NCBI RefSeq assembly: GCF_900100695.1
Contig: NZ_FNCF01000004.1
Coordinates: 62,001 to 126,000 of the forward strand
Direction: 5' to 3'
Source: Klenkia brasiliensis
Lineage (GTDB): Bacteria; Actinomycetota; Actinomycetes; Mycobacteriales; Geodermatophilaceae
DNA length: 64,000 nucleotides
Below the pieces are notes generated by a model. The model ran no database searches. It was not told the DNA's origin and worked only from the letters and a program-made list of their open reading frames with translations. Shown here one piece after another: positions 8,027-18,553 of the stretch; within the stretch, counting starts at the first letter, position 1; the number at the start of each line of letters is the position of its first letter. Both the position numbers and the translations under genes were made by a program.

Positions 8027-9508
8027 TCAGACCGTGAAGCCGCGCTGGCGGCGGACCAGCTTCTTGATCATGAACAGCGTCTGCAGCACGGTCAGCAGGT
8101 ACAGGACCGGCCAGCCGATGGACAGGATCGCCGACTGGATCTGCGGGCTCTGCTGCGTCCAGGCGAAGATCAGCACCGCGAAGGTGGCCACCGCGCACAC
8201 CAGCGGCATGACGTAGGCCGAGCCCCGGCCGCGCTCGGCGGCGGCCTGCGCGGCCCAGTTGTCCTTGTCGGAGCGGGCGAAGAACTGCGCCCACGCCGTG
8301 ACGAAGTGGCCCATGCGCAGCCACATGTACAGCTCGGCGGGCACCACGAGCAGCGCGTAGAAGATGTCCGAGGCGCTCTTGTCGTGCATCGAGGCCGCGA
8401 TGCGCAGGTTCAGCAGCATCGCGACGGCCGGCGGGATGAGCCACACGGGGTTGAACACGAACGCGTCGATGGACAGCGCGGCGGCCAGCAGCAGCAGGAA
8501 CGCCATGCGGCTGACGATGTTGAACACCATCGCGATGTTCTCGTACCAGCGCAGCCGCAGGTTGGGGTGCAGCGGCTGCCCCTTGGTGTCCCCGCGCTGA
8601 CCGGGCCACAGCAGGTCGATGCCGCCGTAGTTCCACTTGACCTGCTGCCCGTGCAGGGAGCGCAGCGTGGTCATCGGGCCCACGTCGGCCCGCGACCGGG
8701 CGCTGATCTTGGTGCTGTACCCGGCGTCCTTGATCTGCAGCGACAGCTTGGAGTCCTCGACCTCGCTGTCGCGCACCCACGGCGCGGCCTGGTGGTTGAG
8801 GTACATGACCTGCTCCAGCGCCCGCACGCTGAACAGCGAGCACTGACCGCCCAGCACGGCCATGTTCCGGCCGCGGACCAGGTTGTCCATGTTGAACCCG
8901 GCGAACTGGGCGCGCTGGCCGGCCACGAGGAACTTGGCCATCGGCCCCTTCACCGCCGACTTGTCGAAGGAGTAGATGGCCGACAGCCCGCCGATGCGCG
9001 GGTCGGTGACCATCTCCTTCTCCATCCACTCGACGCAGAAACGGTCGAGGGTGGTGTCGCCGTCGACGCCGAGGATGTAGTCGTGGCCCCGGCTGACGTA
9101 GTAGCCGTAGTTGAGCGCACCGACCTTCTTGTCCGGGTTCACCCCGATGTCGTGCACGTGCACGACGGTCGAGTACTTCTGGCCCTTGACGGTCCGCTCG
9201 TGCTCGCCGACGAACTCCCCGGCGATCTCCCCGGTGTCGTCGTCGGTGTTGTTGATGACCACGTGCACGGTGTCCGGCGGCCGGGTCTGGGCCAGGATCG
9301 AGGTGAGCACGGCGCGGATCGTGCTCTCCTCGTTGTAGGCGGGGATGACGCACGCGATGGTGGCGTGCCGCCGGCTGCTGCTGGAGCGCCGGTCGCTGAA
9401 CTGCTCGGGCACCAGGGTGCTGACGTCGGGGACGTCGCCCCCGCTGCGGGCGAGCAGGGTGACGCGGTCGGTCGCCCGGCGCAGTCCCTGCACGGCGAGG
9501 TCGGTCAT
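8027..9508 (-). CDS. Family 2 membrane glycosyltransferase (processive polysaccharide synthase type)
   Basis: A 493-residue integral membrane GT2 enzyme. After a soluble N-terminus the catalytic domain starts at IACVIPAYNEESTIRAVL; the nucleotide-sugar motif is GVDGDTTLD, the base motif lies in RDSEVEDSKLS, and QQVKWNYGG corresponds to the Q-x-x-R-W box of processive synthases (lysine for arginine). About four hydrophobic segments follow (for example MAFLLLLAAALSI and SAYVMPLVCAVATF). It overlaps the upstream lipoprotein gene by ATGA and has AGGAG before the ATG, so the two are translationally coupled. It probably makes or exports an extracellular polysaccharide; the sugar is unknown. Confidence 0.85.
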   Translation of the reverse strand: MTDLAVQGLRRATDRVTLLARSGGDVPDVSTLVPEQFSDRRSSSSRRHATIACVIPAYNEESTIRAVLTSILAQTRPPDTVHVVINNTDDDTGEIAGEFVGEHERTVKGQKYSTVVHVHDIGVNPDKKVGALNYGYYVSRGHDYILGVDGDTTLDRFCVEWMEKEMVTDPRIGGLSAIYSFDKSAVKGPMAKFLVAGQRAQFAGFNMDNLVRGRNMAVLGGQCSLFSVRALEQVMYLNHQAAPWVRDSEVEDSKLSLQIKDAGYSTKISARSRADVGPMTTLRSLHGQQVKWNYGGIDLLWPGQRGDTKGQPLHPNLRLRWYENIAMVFNIVSRMAFLLLLAAALSIDAFVFNPVWLIPPAVAMLLNLRIAASMHDKSASDIFYALLVVPAELYMWLRMGHFVTAWAQFFARSDKDNWAAQAAAERGRGSAYVMPLVCAVATFAVLIFAWTQQSPQIQSAILSIGWPVLYLLTVLQTLFMIKKLVRRQRGFTV

Positions 9509-10218
9509 CGGGTCTCCTGGCTGGGGGTGGCGCCGGCGGGGGCGGCGAAGGGGAGGACGAGGGTGTCCAGGACGGTCTGGCGGAAGTAGCGCTGCGAGCC
9601 GGGCTCGGTCTCCACGAGCAGGTCGAACTGCACGTCGAGGGAGACCGACGCGGTGCCGGCGGGCGAGGCCGGCACGGTCAGCGCCGTGCCGTAGGGGTAG
9701 GGCGGCTGGAAGGCGAACTCGCCCCGGTCGTCCACCAGCGACGTCCGGGTCGTGCCGTCGTCGAGGACGGCGGAGAAGCGGGTGATGAGCACCTCGAGGT
9801 CGGGGTCGCCGCCCTCCAGGTGGGCGGCGAGCTGCACGGACTTCTCGACGTCGGCGGTCCACGCGGTGGCCTGCTGGGTGGTCCACCAGTCGACGACGAC
9901 CTGCCGGTCACCGGCGGTGACGACGTGGGTGGCCGACCCGGTGTCCAGCTCCCCGGCCGGACGGGTGGGCGCGGCGACCGCCTCGGTCGTCGCCGGGCTC
10001 GTCACGACGGCCTCGTCGGTGGTGCCGGTGCCGCTGCGCCGGTCGGCGGGGGAGCTCGAGGTGGCCGCGGGCGCGCTGGTGACGGCGACCTCGGCGGCCG
10101 ACGGGCTCATGCTCACGTCGGGCAGCTGGCAGGCGCTGAGGGTGGCGGTGCCGATCAGCACGGCTCCGACGAGCAGTGCCCGGCGGCGGCGTGGCGGGGG
10201 CGGGGCGGGTGGCCTCAC
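9505..10218 (-). CDS. Putative lipoprotein of unknown function, coupled to the glycosyltransferase
   Basis: A 237-residue secreted protein. The N-terminus is proline/arginine-rich, then a hydrophobic stretch (ALLVGAVLIGTATLSAC) ends in a lipobox LSAC, so Cys30 is the likely lipidated residue. A Ser/Thr/Ala-rich linker (about 32-75) leads to a folded domain of about 150 residues with no motif I recognise. Start is GTG with AGGAGA eight bases upstream. The stop overlaps the ATG of the GT2 gene. The pairing suggests a periplasmic or cell-surface partner of the polysaccharide synthase, but this rests on context only. Confidence 0.75.
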   Translation of the reverse strand: MRPPAPPPPRRRRALLVGAVLIGTATLSACQLPDVSMSPSAAEVAVTSAPAATSSSPADRRSGTGTTDEAVVTSPATTEAVAAPTRPAGELDTGSATHVVTAGDRQVVVDWWTTQQATAWTADVEKSVQLAAHLEGGDPDLEVLITRFSAVLDDGTTRTSLVDDRGEFAFQPPYPYGTALTVPASPAGTASVSLDVQFDLLVETEPGSQRYFRQTVLDTLVLPFAAPAGATPSQETR

Positions 10219-10299
10219 GGTGGTTCTCCTGGCGACGGGAGCGGGAGAAGGTGGGCGCCGGAGCGGCGTACCCAGGTCGCCATTGGCCCGAGCCCTTCG

Positions 10300-10332
10300 T
10301 GATGACCCTGTTACTGCCAGTGATGAGGGTCA
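10300..10332. promoter_or_regulatory. Repeat cluster upstream of the lipoprotein/glycosyltransferase operon
   Basis: GTGATGA occurs twice as a direct repeat 20 bases apart (10300 and 10320), about two helical turns, and TGACCCT (10303-10309) pairs with AGGGTCA (10326-10332). It is the least GC-rich spot of the 218-base gap upstream of the operon. A candidate operator or promoter region. Confidence 0.4.
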
Positions 10333-10436
10333 AGCAGCGCGGGGCGCTCCACGACCCGAAGGGGTGGGTTCGGGGCGAGGTCCACCGGGACGGGGGACCG
10401 CCGCCCCGTCGCGGTCACCGCGGGTGACCGGCGGGG

Positions 10437-13037
10437 TCAGACCGGGGTGATCTGCAGGGTGAGGGCGCGGCGGCCGGCGTCGGAGCGGGCGGTGGCCAGC
10501 CGTTCCGCGCTCGGCGTCCCGTAGTCGGTGGTCCGCTGGCGGGCCGGGCGGCCGATGGCGGCGGCCATGGCCTCCAGCTCGGCGATGGTCTTGAGCGACC
10601 CGTTCTCGCTGCCGGCCATCCGGCTGATGGTCTCCTCCATCAGCGTGCCGCCGAGGTCGTCCGCCCCGCCCTGCAGGACCACCTGGGTGCCGGCGTCGCC
10701 GAGCTTGACCCACGAGGTCTGGATGTGGGGGATGCGGCCGTGCAGCAGCAGGCGGGCGACGGCGTGCACCGCCCGGTTCTCCCGCATCGTCGGCCCGGGG
10801 CGGGCCACGCCGGCGAGGTAGACCGGGGAGTTGTGGTGCACGAAGGGCAGCAGCACGAACTCGCGGAACCCACCGGTGCGGTCCTGCAGCGCGGCCAGCG
10901 TGCGCAGGTGGCCGACCCAGTGGTGCGGGGCGTCGACGTGGCCGTACATCATCGTCGAGGTCGAGGGGATGCCGACCTCGTGCGCGGTCTGCACGATCTC
11001 CAGCCAGGTCGCGGTCGGCAGCTTGCCCTTGGTGAGCACCCACCGGACGTCGTCGTCGAGGATCTCGGCGGCGGTGCCGGGGATGGAGTCCAGCCCCGCC
11101 TCCTTGGCCGCCAGCAGGAACTCCCGGAACGACAGCCCGGTGCGGGCCGCGCCGTTGACGATCTCCATCGGCGAGTACGCGTGCAGGTGGATGCCGGGCT
11201 GCCGGCGCTTCACCTCCCGGGCCAGGTCGAGGTAGGCGGTGCCGGGCAGGTCGGGGTGGATGCCGCCCTGCATGCAGATCTCGGTGGCCCCGCCGGCCCA
11301 GGCCTCGTCGACCCGGTCACCGACCTGGTCCAGGGACAGGGTGTAGGCGTCGGCGTCGGTGCGCCGCTGGGCGAAGGCGCAGAACCGGCAGCCGGTGTAG
11401 CAGACGTTGGTGAAGTTGATGTTCCGGTTCACCACGTACGTGACGTCCTCGCCCACGACGTCGCGCCGCACGGCGTCGGCGAGCGCGGCCAGCGCGTCGA
11501 GGTCGGGGCCGTCGGCGCCGAGCAGGGCGAGGTACTGCGCGTCGGTGAGCCCGGCGGGGTCGGCCTCGGCGCGGGCGAGGGCGGCGTGCACCTCGGGGTC
11601 GCCGGTGGGCAACGCGGTCGAGGCCCCGGACCGGGCGGAGGCGGTGCGGTCGCGCAGCTCGGCCCAGTCGCCGTAGACGGCGTCGAAGTCGCCGCGCCGG
11701 TCGGTGCTGCGGCCGGTCGTGTCGATCTCGGTGTGCAGGTCGACCCGGCCCGAGGACCCCCAGGTCTCGTCGGGCTCCTGCCACGGCCGGCCCTCGGGGT
11801 GGCGGCCCTCGACGGCCAGCCCGTCGGGCCCGGCCAGGGCGGCCACGTGCGGGCGGACGCGGGGGTCCAGCCACGGTTCGGGCGCGGTGACGTAGCCCGG
11901 CTGGGCGGCCAGCCGCTCGCGGAGGGTGAACCCGGCCTCGCCGGTGAGCGCGGCCAGGGTGTCGATGTGCGGCCACGGCCGCTCGGGGTTGACGTGGTCG
12001 GGGGTCAGCGGGGAGACCCCGCCCCAGTCGTCGACGCCGGCCCGCAGCAGCAGCCCCAGCTCGGCCCGGTCGGTGAGGTTCGGCGGCGCCTGCACCCGGT
12101 GCCTCGGCCCGAGCAGCAGCCGGGTGACGGCCACCGCGGCCAGGTAGGTCTGCAGCCCCAGGTCCTCGGTGGCGGCCATCGCCGTCCGCCGCTTGGCCCG
12201 GAAGTTCTGCACGATCACCTCCTGCACGTGCCCGTGCCGCTGCGCGGACTCCCGGATGCGCAGCACGGCGTCCACCCGCTCCGCGGGGGTCTCGCCGATG
12301 CCCAGCAGGACGCCGGTGGTGAAGGGGACGGCGGAGCGGCCGGCGTCCTCGAGGACCCGCAGGCGGACGGCGGGGTCCTTGTCCGGGGAGCCGAAGTGGG
12401 GGCCGCCGGGCTCGCTGAACAGCCGGGTCGCGGTGGTCTCCAGCATCATGCCCATCGACGCCGACACCGGCTTGAGGCGCTGGATCTCCTCCCACGACAG
12501 CACCCCGGGGTTGAGGTGGGGGAGCAGCCCGGTCTCCTCGAGCACCCGGATGGCCATCGCCCGCAGGTAGCCCAGCGTGGACTCGTAGCCGTGCGCCTCC
12601 AGCCACTCCGCGGCGACCGGCCAGCGGTCCTCGGGGCGGTCACCGAGGGTGAACAGCGCCTCCTTGCAGCCCAGCGCGGCGCCGTCGCGGGCGATCTGCA
12701 GCACCTCGTCGGGGGACAGGAACGGCGCCTTGCCCTCGGCCCGCAGCTGCCCGGGGGTGGTGACGAACGTGCAGTAGTGGCAGCGGTCCCGGCACAGGTG
12801 GGTGAGCGGGATGAACACCTTGCGGCTGTAGGTGACCGTGCCCGGGCGACCGGCCGAGGCCAGGCCGGCGTCGCGGACCCGGTTGGCGGCGGTGAGCAGG
12901 CGGTCCAGCGGTTCGCCCTCGGCCAGGCCGCGGGCGGACAGCAGCACCTCGGCCTCGACCGCGTCGAGGGTGCTGCCGCGCTCGGCGCGGACCAGGGCCC
13001 GGCGGACGGCGGACTCGGAGAACGGTGCGGCGGTCAT
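10437..13037 (-). CDS. fbiC: FO synthase FbiC (CofG-CofH fusion), coenzyme F420 biosynthesis
   Basis: Joins tyrosine and the pyrimidine 5-amino-6-ribitylamino-uracil to make FO, the deazaflavin core of coenzyme F420, by two radical-SAM steps. The 866-residue protein is the fused actinobacterial form. The first cluster motif C82-x3-C86-x2-C89 (CRDRCHYC) is in the CofG-like half, and the second C546-x3-C550-x2-C553 (CYTGCRFC) in the CofH-like half; both are intact. The ATG at 13037 lies 18 bases after the stop of a flavin reductase gene in the same direction, suggesting an operon. Several flavin/F420-type oxidoreductases occur within 8 kb. Normal length and sequence. Confidence 0.97.
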   Translation of the reverse strand: MTAAPFSESAVRRALVRAERGSTLDAVEAEVLLSARGLAEGEPLDRLLTAANRVRDAGLASAGRPGTVTYSRKVFIPLTHLCRDRCHYCTFVTTPGQLRAEGKAPFLSPDEVLQIARDGAALGCKEALFTLGDRPEDRWPVAAEWLEAHGYESTLGYLRAMAIRVLEETGLLPHLNPGVLSWEEIQRLKPVSASMGMMLETTATRLFSEPGGPHFGSPDKDPAVRLRVLEDAGRSAVPFTTGVLLGIGETPAERVDAVLRIRESAQRHGHVQEVIVQNFRAKRRTAMAATEDLGLQTYLAAVAVTRLLLGPRHRVQAPPNLTDRAELGLLLRAGVDDWGGVSPLTPDHVNPERPWPHIDTLAALTGEAGFTLRERLAAQPGYVTAPEPWLDPRVRPHVAALAGPDGLAVEGRHPEGRPWQEPDETWGSSGRVDLHTEIDTTGRSTDRRGDFDAVYGDWAELRDRTASARSGASTALPTGDPEVHAALARAEADPAGLTDAQYLALLGADGPDLDALAALADAVRRDVVGEDVTYVVNRNINFTNVCYTGCRFCAFAQRRTDADAYTLSLDQVGDRVDEAWAGGATEICMQGGIHPDLPGTAYLDLAREVKRRQPGIHLHAYSPMEIVNGAARTGLSFREFLLAAKEAGLDSIPGTAAEILDDDVRWVLTKGKLPTATWLEIVQTAHEVGIPSTSTMMYGHVDAPHHWVGHLRTLAALQDRTGGFREFVLLPFVHHNSPVYLAGVARPGPTMRENRAVHAVARLLLHGRIPHIQTSWVKLGDAGTQVVLQGGADDLGGTLMEETISRMAGSENGSLKTIAELEAMAAAIGRPARQRTTDYGTPSAERLATARSDAGRRALTLQITPV

Positions 13038-13055
13038 CGACCACCAGTGAACTCC

Positions 13056-13574
13056 TCAGGTACGACGGAACGCGCGGCCGGTGCCGTCGGTCCAGCGGCC
13101 GCGCAGCCGCAGCAGGGGCTCGCGGGTCTCCTCGAGCACCGGGACGGCGAGCACCTCCAGCAGCACCACGGTGTGGTCGCCGGCGGCCACGAGCCGGTCG
13201 ACCCGGCAGTCCAGGGCCGCCACCCCGCGCTCCAGCACGATCCCGCCGCTGTGCTCGGCCCGCCGCCAGGGCACCGTCTCCAGCAGGTGCCGCGCGCTGG
13301 GCCGGCCCGCCGAGGCGAACCGGCTGGCCACGATCTCGTGCTCGGCGGCCAGGAACGTCAGCGCGGCCGAGCCGACGGACTCCAGCACCTCCAGCGGGTA
13401 GCCGTCGGTGGTCAGGGACAGGGCCACCAGCGGCGGCTCGGTCGACACGCTCATGACCGAGGTGACCGTCGTCCCGACGTCGTCGATGTCGTCGCGCACG
13501 CACAGCAGCGCGACCCCGGCCGCGTACTGGCGCAGGGCGGAGGCGAAACCCCAGGAGGCGGACTCGACCGGCAT
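13056..13574 (-). CDS. Flavin reductase-like (FMN-binding split-barrel) protein
   Basis: A 172-residue flavin reductase domain protein that typically binds FMN and reduces it with NAD(P)H, or supplies reduced flavin to a monooxygenase. The motif FASALRQYAAGVALLCVRDD at the N-terminus and SVSTEPPLVALSL are family-typical; HEIVASRFASAGR lies in the middle. The ATG start has no Shine-Dalgarno but has TCGACT 6 bases upstream (13581-13586), so it is probably leaderless. It lies immediately ahead of fbiC on the same strand, so it may serve F420 or FO metabolism, though family members are not usually part of that pathway. Confidence 0.8.
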   Translation of the reverse strand: MPVESASWGFASALRQYAAGVALLCVRDDIDDVGTTVTSVMSVSTEPPLVALSLTTDGYPLEVLESVGSAALTFLAAEHEIVASRFASAGRPSARHLLETVPWRRAEHSGGIVLERGVAALDCRVDRLVAAGDHTVVLLEVLAVPVLEETREPLLRLRGRWTDGTGRAFRRT

Positions 13575-13595
13575 GCGGCCAGTCGACCACACCCC

Positions 13596-13601
13596 GAGAC
13601 T
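13596..13601 (+). promoter_or_regulatory. Candidate -10 box for the disulfide oxidoreductase gene
   Basis: GAGACT located 7 bases before the GTG at 13609. It lies opposite and 10 bases from the TCGACT box of the divergent flavin reductase gene, so the two promoters overlap. Confidence 0.4.
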
Positions 13602-13608
13602 GGCACAG

Positions 13609-15030
13609 GTGAGCACCGAGCAGACCTTCGACGTGATCGTGATCGGGGCCGGCTCGACCGGCGAGAACGTGGCCGACATCGTGGTGCGGGGCGGCCTGAC
13701 CGCCGCGCTCGTGGAGAGCGAGCTGGTCGGCGGCGAGTGCTCGTACTGGGCCTGCATGCCGAGCAAGGCGCTGCTGCGCGGCACCGAGGTCCTCGAGGAG
13801 GCCCGCGCCGTCTCCGGTGCCGCCGCGGCGGTCACCGGCGAGCAGGACGTCCGGGCCACCCTGGACCGGCGCAACTCCTTCACCAGCAACTGGGACGACT
13901 CCGGCCAGGCGCAGTGGGTCGACGGGGCCGGCATCACCCTGGTCCGCGGCGAGGGCCGCCTGGACGGGGAGAAGCGGGTCGTCGTCCGCGCGTCCGACGG
14001 GACCGAGACGGTGCTGCTGGCCACCCACGCGGTGGCGGTGTGCACCGGCTCGGCGGCCGCCGTCCCGCCCCTGGAGGGCATCGACTCCGTCGACGTGTGG
14101 ACCGCCCGCGAGGCCACCAGCGCGCAGGAGGCACCCGGTCGGCTGGTCATCCTGGGCGGCGGCGTGGTCGGCGTGGAGATGGCCACCGCGTGGTCGGCGC
14201 TGGGCTCGCAGGTCACCCTGCTGCAGCGCGGCGACCGGCTGCTGGCCGGGCAGGAGCCCGAGGCCGGTGACCTGGTGGCCGAGTCGCTGCGCGGGCGCGG
14301 GGTCGACGTCCGGTTGGGCACCTCGGTCTCGGCGGTGCGCCAGGACGGCGCCGACGTCGTCGTGGTCACCGGTGCCGGCGAGGTCCGCGGCGACCGGTTC
14401 CTCGTCGCCGCCGGCCGGAGGGCGCGCACCGAGGGCATCGGTGTGGAGACCGTCGGGCTGACCGCGGGGGAGTACCTCGACGTCGACGACTCGCTGCGGG
14501 TGCGCGGGGTCGACTGGCTCTACGGCATCGGCGACGTCAACGGCCGCAGGCTGCTCACCCACATGGGCAAGTACCAGGCCCGGCAGGGCGGCGCGGCGAT
14601 CGTGGCCCGGGCCAAGGGTGACCAGGTCTCGCTGGCCGACTGGTCGCCGTTCGTGGCCACCGCCGACACCGCGGCCACCCCGCAGGTCACCTTCTCCATC
14701 CCGCAGGTCGCCTCGGTCGGCATCACCGCGGCGCAGGCGGAGGAGCGGGGCCTGCCGCACACCGTCGTCCGGTACGAGCTGGGGAGCGTGGCCGGGTCGG
14801 CGCTGTTCGCCGACGGCTACACCGGCACGGCCGTCGCCGTCGTCGACACCGGGCGCGACGTGCTGCTCGGCGTCACCTTCGTCGGGCCCGGGGTCTCGGA
14901 GATGCTGCAGGCGGCCACCATCGCCGTCGTCGGCGAGGTGCCGATCAGCCGGCTCTGGCACGCCGTCCCGGCCTACCCGACGATGAACGAGGTCTGGCTG
15001 CGCCTGCTGGAGACCCTCCGGGACCAGTAG
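13609..15030 (+). CDS. Pyridine nucleotide-disulfide oxidoreductase (dihydrolipoamide dehydrogenase-like)
   Basis: A 473-residue flavoprotein of the class I disulfide reductase family. It has an FAD-binding loop ([12 protein letters not shown], near 12), a redox-active pair C44-x4-C49 in [13 protein letters not shown], and an NAD(P)-binding loop ([15 protein letters not shown]). The C-terminus reads [11 protein letters not shown] where lipoamide dehydrogenases have HAHPTLSE, so the catalytic histidine-glutamate pair is only partly conserved; it may be a quinone or other disulfide reductase rather than a true Lpd. No 2-oxoacid dehydrogenase genes are nearby. It is divergent from the flavin reductase gene, with a GAGACT box 7 bases before the GTG. 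Confidence 0.85.
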   Translation: MSTEQTFDVIVIGAGSTGENVADIVVRGGLTAALVESELVGGECSYWACMPSKALLRGTEVLEEARAVSGAAAAVTGEQDVRATLDRRNSFTSNWDDSGQAQWVDGAGITLVRGEGRLDGEKRVVVRASDGTETVLLATHAVAVCTGSAAAVPPLEGIDSVDVWTAREATSAQEAPGRLVILGGGVVGVEMATAWSALGSQVTLLQRGDRLLAGQEPEAGDLVAESLRGRGVDVRLGTSVSAVRQDGADVVVVTGAGEVRGDRFLVAAGRRARTEGIGVETVGLTAGEYLDVDDSLRVRGVDWLYGIGDVNGRRLLTHMGKYQARQGGAAIVARAKGDQVSLADWSPFVATADTAATPQVTFSIPQVASVGITAAQAEERGLPHTVVRYELGSVAGSALFADGYTGTAVAVVDTGRDVLLGVTFVGPGVSEMLQAATIAVVGEVPISRLWHAVPAYPTMNEVWLRLLETLRDQ

Positions 15031-15031
15031 C

Positions 15032-15817
15032 TCAGGGCAGCGCGAACGGCTCCTCGGACGGGGCCGGGAGGTCGCCGTCCAGGGTGGCGGTGACCGACAT
15101 CCGGCCCAGCGTCGCCCGGCCGCCGAACAGCGACAGGAACGCGGTGTCGGCGGCGTCGCGGCCGTGGCAGATCCGCACCAGGGACGACGTCGGGGCCAGC
15201 CGCGTGGGGTCGACGGTCTTCCAGACCCCGTCGACGTCGGCCTCGACCACCGCGTGGAAGTCCATCGGCGCCAGGCCCGGGGCGTACACGGCGACCAGCC
15301 GGGCGGGCACCTCGAGGGCGCGCAGCAGCATGACGGTCAGGTGGGTGTAGTCCCGGCAGACACCGGACCCGGCCAGCAGCGTGTCGATGGCGGTGTCGAC
15401 CGGGCGGCTGGCGCCGGAGACGTAGACCAGCCGGTCGCTCACCCACTGCGCGACGGTGCGCACCAGCTGGGTGCGGTCGGCGTCCTGGTCGAACTCGCGG
15501 GCGGCGTAGCCCTCGACCTGGTCCGACGGGCAGTACCGGGAGGGCCGCACGTACTCGGCGCGGTCGGCCGCGGTGACCTCGAGCGGGGCGCCCCCGGACT
15601 GCACCGACGCGGTGTAGGCGATGGTGGTCTCGCCGGCGGCGAGGTCCACCTCGTGCACCCGGGCGCCGTGCACCTGGGTCTCCAGCGGGGTGCGCGGCGT
15701 GCCCGCCGAGACGATGGTCAGCTCCTCGGTGGCGGGCGCGGCGACGGCGACCTGCAGCAGGGCGCGGGCGGGCACCGGGGTGGACACGGTCAGGGTGCAG
15801 GCGACGTCGGTGCGCAT
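15032..15817 (-). CDS. Transglutaminase-like cysteine peptidase family protein
   Basis: A 261-residue protein with the transglutaminase-core triad: cysteine in GVCRDYTHL (about 154), histidine in DFHAVVEAD (about 188) and aspartate in VDPTRL (about 202). Bacterial members are mostly peptidases or amide hydrolases of unknown substrate. The N-terminal 120 residues form the beta-rich domain usual in this group. No signal peptide is apparent. It converges on the disulfide oxidoreductase gene with one base between stop codons, and diverges from an SGNH hydrolase gene. Confidence 0.85.
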   Translation of the reverse strand: MRTDVACTLTVSTPVPARALLQVAVAAPATEELTIVSAGTPRTPLETQVHGARVHEVDLAAGETTIAYTASVQSGGAPLEVTAADRAEYVRPSRYCPSDQVEGYAAREFDQDADRTQLVRTVAQWVSDRLVYVSGASRPVDTAIDTLLAGSGVCRDYTHLTVMLLRALEVPARLVAVYAPGLAPMDFHAVVEADVDGVWKTVDPTRLAPTSSLVRICHGRDAADTAFLSLFGGRATLGRMSVTATLDGDLPAPSEEPFALP

Positions 15818-15860
15818 GGGTGCCGATCATCCCGGGTCGGGCAGGGGAGAGGATGCACCG

Positions 15861-16616
15861 GTGGCGTGGCAGCGGTTCGTGGCGGTCGGGGACTCCTTCA
15901 CCGAGGGCGTCGGTGACCCGGGACCCGACGGCGGCCCGGTCGGCTGGGCCGACCGGCTGGCCGCGCTGCTGTCGGCCGCGCAGGGCGGTGTGGAGTACGC
16001 CAACCTCGCCGTCCGGGGCCGGCTGCTGGGCCAGGTCGTGGACGAGCAGCTGCCCGCGGCCGTCGCGCTGGCGCCGGACCTGGTCAGCGTCGTGGCCGGC
16101 GGCAACGACCTGCTGCGGCCCGGCGCCGACCCCGACGCGCTCGCCGCGGTGATGGAGGACGCCGTCGTCGCGCTGCGGTCCGCCGGCGCCGACGTCCTGC
16201 TGGCCACCGGGGTCGACCCCCGGGCCACCCCGCTGCTCGCCCGCACCCGCGGCCGGTCGGCCACCTACAACGCGCACCTGTGGTCGATCGCGGCCCGGCA
16301 CGGCGCGCACGTGCTCGACCAGTGGGGCGCGGCCTGGGTGCAGGACGCCCGGATGTGGGACGTCGACCGGCTGCACCTGGCACCGGAGGGCCACCGGCGC
16401 ACCGCGCTGGCCGCCGCGGCCACCCTGGGCCTGTCCGTCGACCCGGCGTGGGCGGTGCCGCTGGACCCCGCCCCGCCCGTGCCCCGCCGCGAACGGGTGG
16501 CCGGCGAGGTGGCGTGGGTGCGGTCCTTCGTCGTCCCCTGGGTGGGCCGGCGGCTGCGCGGCCGGTCGTCGGGGGACGGCCGGGCGGCCAAGCGCCCGGT
16601 GCCGACCCCCGTCTGA
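15861..16616 (+). CDS. SGNH/GDSL-family hydrolase
   Basis: A 251-residue esterase/lipase-like hydrolase. Block I is GDSFTEG with nucleophile Ser12, a GGNDLLRPG block III follows, and the catalytic pair is Asp169 and His172 ([10 protein letters not shown]). There is no signal peptide, so it probably acts in the cytoplasm. The GTG start at 15861 is supported by GGGGAGAGG 7-10 bases upstream and by the motif beginning nine residues in. Natural substrate unknown; related actinobacterial enzymes act on acyl esters. It converges with the c-di-GMP gene, with 4 bases between. Confidence 0.88.
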   Translation: MAWQRFVAVGDSFTEGVGDPGPDGGPVGWADRLAALLSAAQGGVEYANLAVRGRLLGQVVDEQLPAAVALAPDLVSVVAGGNDLLRPGADPDALAAVMEDAVVALRSAGADVLLATGVDPRATPLLARTRGRSATYNAHLWSIAARHGAHVLDQWGAAWVQDARMWDVDRLHLAPEGHRRTALAAAATLGLSVDPAWAVPLDPAPPVPRRERVAGEVAWVRSFVVPWVGRRLRGRSSGDGRAAKRPVPTPV

Positions 16617-16620
16617 GACC

Positions 16621-18372
16621 TCAGACGGAGGCGGCCTCGGGCCGGGCCGGCAGGGGAGCGGGCCGCCCGAACGCGTAGCCCTGGGCCATCGTGCAGCCGT
16701 GCTCGCGCAGCCAGGTGGCCTGGTCCTCGTCCTCGATGCCCTCGGCGATGACCGACAGGCCCATGCCCTGGCCCAGCTGCAGGAGGCCCTGCACCAGCGC
16801 CGCGGTCGAGGGCTCGGTGACCACGTCGGCGACGAACGAGCGGTCGATCTTGACCGTGTGGATGGGCAGCCGGTGCAGCGCGGTGATCGCGGAGTAGCCG
16901 GTGCCGAAGTCGTCCAGGGCCAGGGTGACGCCGCTGGCGGTCACCTCCGACACCGAGCGCAGCGTGGCCTCGGCGGCGAACAGCGCGGTGGACTCGGTGA
17001 TCTCCAGCTCCAGCCGGCCGCTGTCCAGCCCGGACTCCTCCAGCGCGTCGGCGACCAGCTCGGAGAACCCGGGCTCGGCCAGGTGCCGGGCGGAGATGTT
17101 CACGTGCACCCGCAGCTCCGGGTCCCAGCCGGCGGCGTCGGTGCAGGCCTGGCGCAGCACCCATGCGCCGAGCTTGGAGGTCAGCCTGTTGTTCTCCGCG
17201 GCCTCCAGGAACGCACCCGGCGGCAGCAGGCCGCGGGTGGGGTGCTGCCAGCGGATGAGCGCCTCGTAGCCCAGCAGCGTCTCGTCCGACAGCGCCACGA
17301 TGGGTTGGTAGAACAGCCGCAGCTCGCCGGCGTCCACCGCGTGCCGCAGGTCGCTCTCCAGCTGCAGCTGGTCGACGTCGCCGTCGGCCAGGGCCTCGTC
17401 GTGCACCTCGACCCGGCCGCGGCCACCGCCGGCCTTGGCCCGGGTCAGCGCGCCGTGCGCCTGCTTGAGCAGCGCGTCGGGGGCGGCGTCCAGGCCCAGC
17501 GTCAGCCCCATGCTGGCCGAGAGCACGATCTCGCGGTCGTTGACGTGGAAGGGGTCGTCGAGCACGCGCATCAGCCGCTCGGCGAGCGTGCGCAGGCCCT
17601 CGATGTCGTCGACCTCCTCGGCGAGCACCAGGAACTCGTCGGCGCCCAGCCGGACGGCGGTGTCCTCGACCCGGGTGGACCAGCGCAGCCGGTCGGCGAC
17701 CTGGCACAGCAGCTGGTCGCCGGCCTCGTGGCCCAGGGAGTCGTTGACCGCCTTGAAGCGGTCCAGGTCCAGGTAGACCAGCCCGACCGGGCCGCCGCGG
17801 CGGCGGGAGAGGTTGAGCGCGTGCTGCAGCCGGTCGGTGAGCGAGCGCCGGTTGGGCAGCCCGGTCAGCGGGTCGGTCAGCGCCCGGCGGACCAGGTCCT
17901 CCTCGGCGCGGCGCCGGTCGGTGACGTCGACGAGGGAGAGGACGACGAAGTGCGGGTCGCCGTTGGTGCGGTGCACCAGCTCGCGGGCCTGCTGCACCCA
18001 GATGGTGCTGCCGTCGGCCCGCTGCAGCCGCCGCTCGCCCAGCACCTCCAAGTGCGGGTCCAGCGGGGTCGCCCCGGGGACGGCGACGCCGGGCTGGTCC
18101 TCGAGCGGGATGTCGTCGGGGTGGGCCAGCAGGTCCAGGTGCCGGCCGATCAGGTCCTCGGCGGTGCGGCCGGTGAGGGCGCACAGCGCGGGGTTGACCA
18201 CCAGCAGCCGGCCGTCGACGTCGACGACGGCCTTGCCGATCGGGGCGGAGAGGAACAGCGCACGGAACAGCTGTCCGCGGTCGGCCAGCAGGGTGTCGAC
18301 CGCCCGCGGCCCGGTGGGGGAGCCCGACGAACCGGGCGCGGCGGAGAGGCTCACCGGCACACTGTGGCGCAT
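16621..18372 (-). CDS. PAS-GGDEF-EAL cyclic-di-GMP signalling protein
   Basis: A 583-residue cytoplasmic sensor for cyclic di-GMP turnover. It has a PAS domain at about 35-150 ([21 protein letters not shown]), a GGDEF domain at about 155-320 and an EAL domain at about 335-575. The EAL domain looks active: [23 protein letters not shown] and EGIEDEDQ are intact. The GGDEF signature reads RLGADEF (about residue 241), with alanine for the second glycine, so cyclase activity may be weak or lost while GTP binding could still regulate the phosphodiesterase. No transmembrane segment is seen. Confidence 0.92.
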   Translation of the reverse strand: MRHSVPVSLSAAPGSSGSPTGPRAVDTLLADRGQLFRALFLSAPIGKAVVDVDGRLLVVNPALCALTGRTAEDLIGRHLDLLAHPDDIPLEDQPGVAVPGATPLDPHLEVLGERRLQRADGSTIWVQQARELVHRTNGDPHFVVLSLVDVTDRRRAEEDLVRRALTDPLTGLPNRRSLTDRLQHALNLSRRRGGPVGLVYLDLDRFKAVNDSLGHEAGDQLLCQVADRLRWSTRVEDTAVRLGADEFLVLAEEVDDIEGLRTLAERLMRVLDDPFHVNDREIVLSASMGLTLGLDAAPDALLKQAHGALTRAKAGGGRGRVEVHDEALADGDVDQLQLESDLRHAVDAGELRLFYQPIVALSDETLLGYEALIRWQHPTRGLLPPGAFLEAAENNRLTSKLGAWVLRQACTDAAGWDPELRVHVNISARHLAEPGFSELVADALEESGLDSGRLELEITESTALFAAEATLRSVSEVTASGVTLALDDFGTGYSAITALHRLPIHTVKIDRSFVADVVTEPSTAALVQGLLQLGQGMGLSVIAEGIEDEDQATWLREHGCTMAQGYAFGRPAPLPARPEAASV

Positions 18373-18553
18373 CGGGCACGTTCCGTGGTGCAGGTTCCCC
18401 GGGTGCGTCGCGACGGAGCCGCGCTGTTACGTCACTGTCTGTGCCATGAGTGGTCCTCTGTGGCAGATGTGGTGCCCGGGGAGGTCGACCGGTGTGGCGG
18501 GGCTCGCACCGCTGCGCCGGAATCGACCCGGGGTCGCCGCCGCTGCGCAGGGC

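Noticed and set aside
12640-14961. Long minus-strand open frame over the disulfide oxidoreductase and fbiC regions
   Set aside because: Only low-complexity R/G/A/P-rich sequence; both real genes are certain from motifs.
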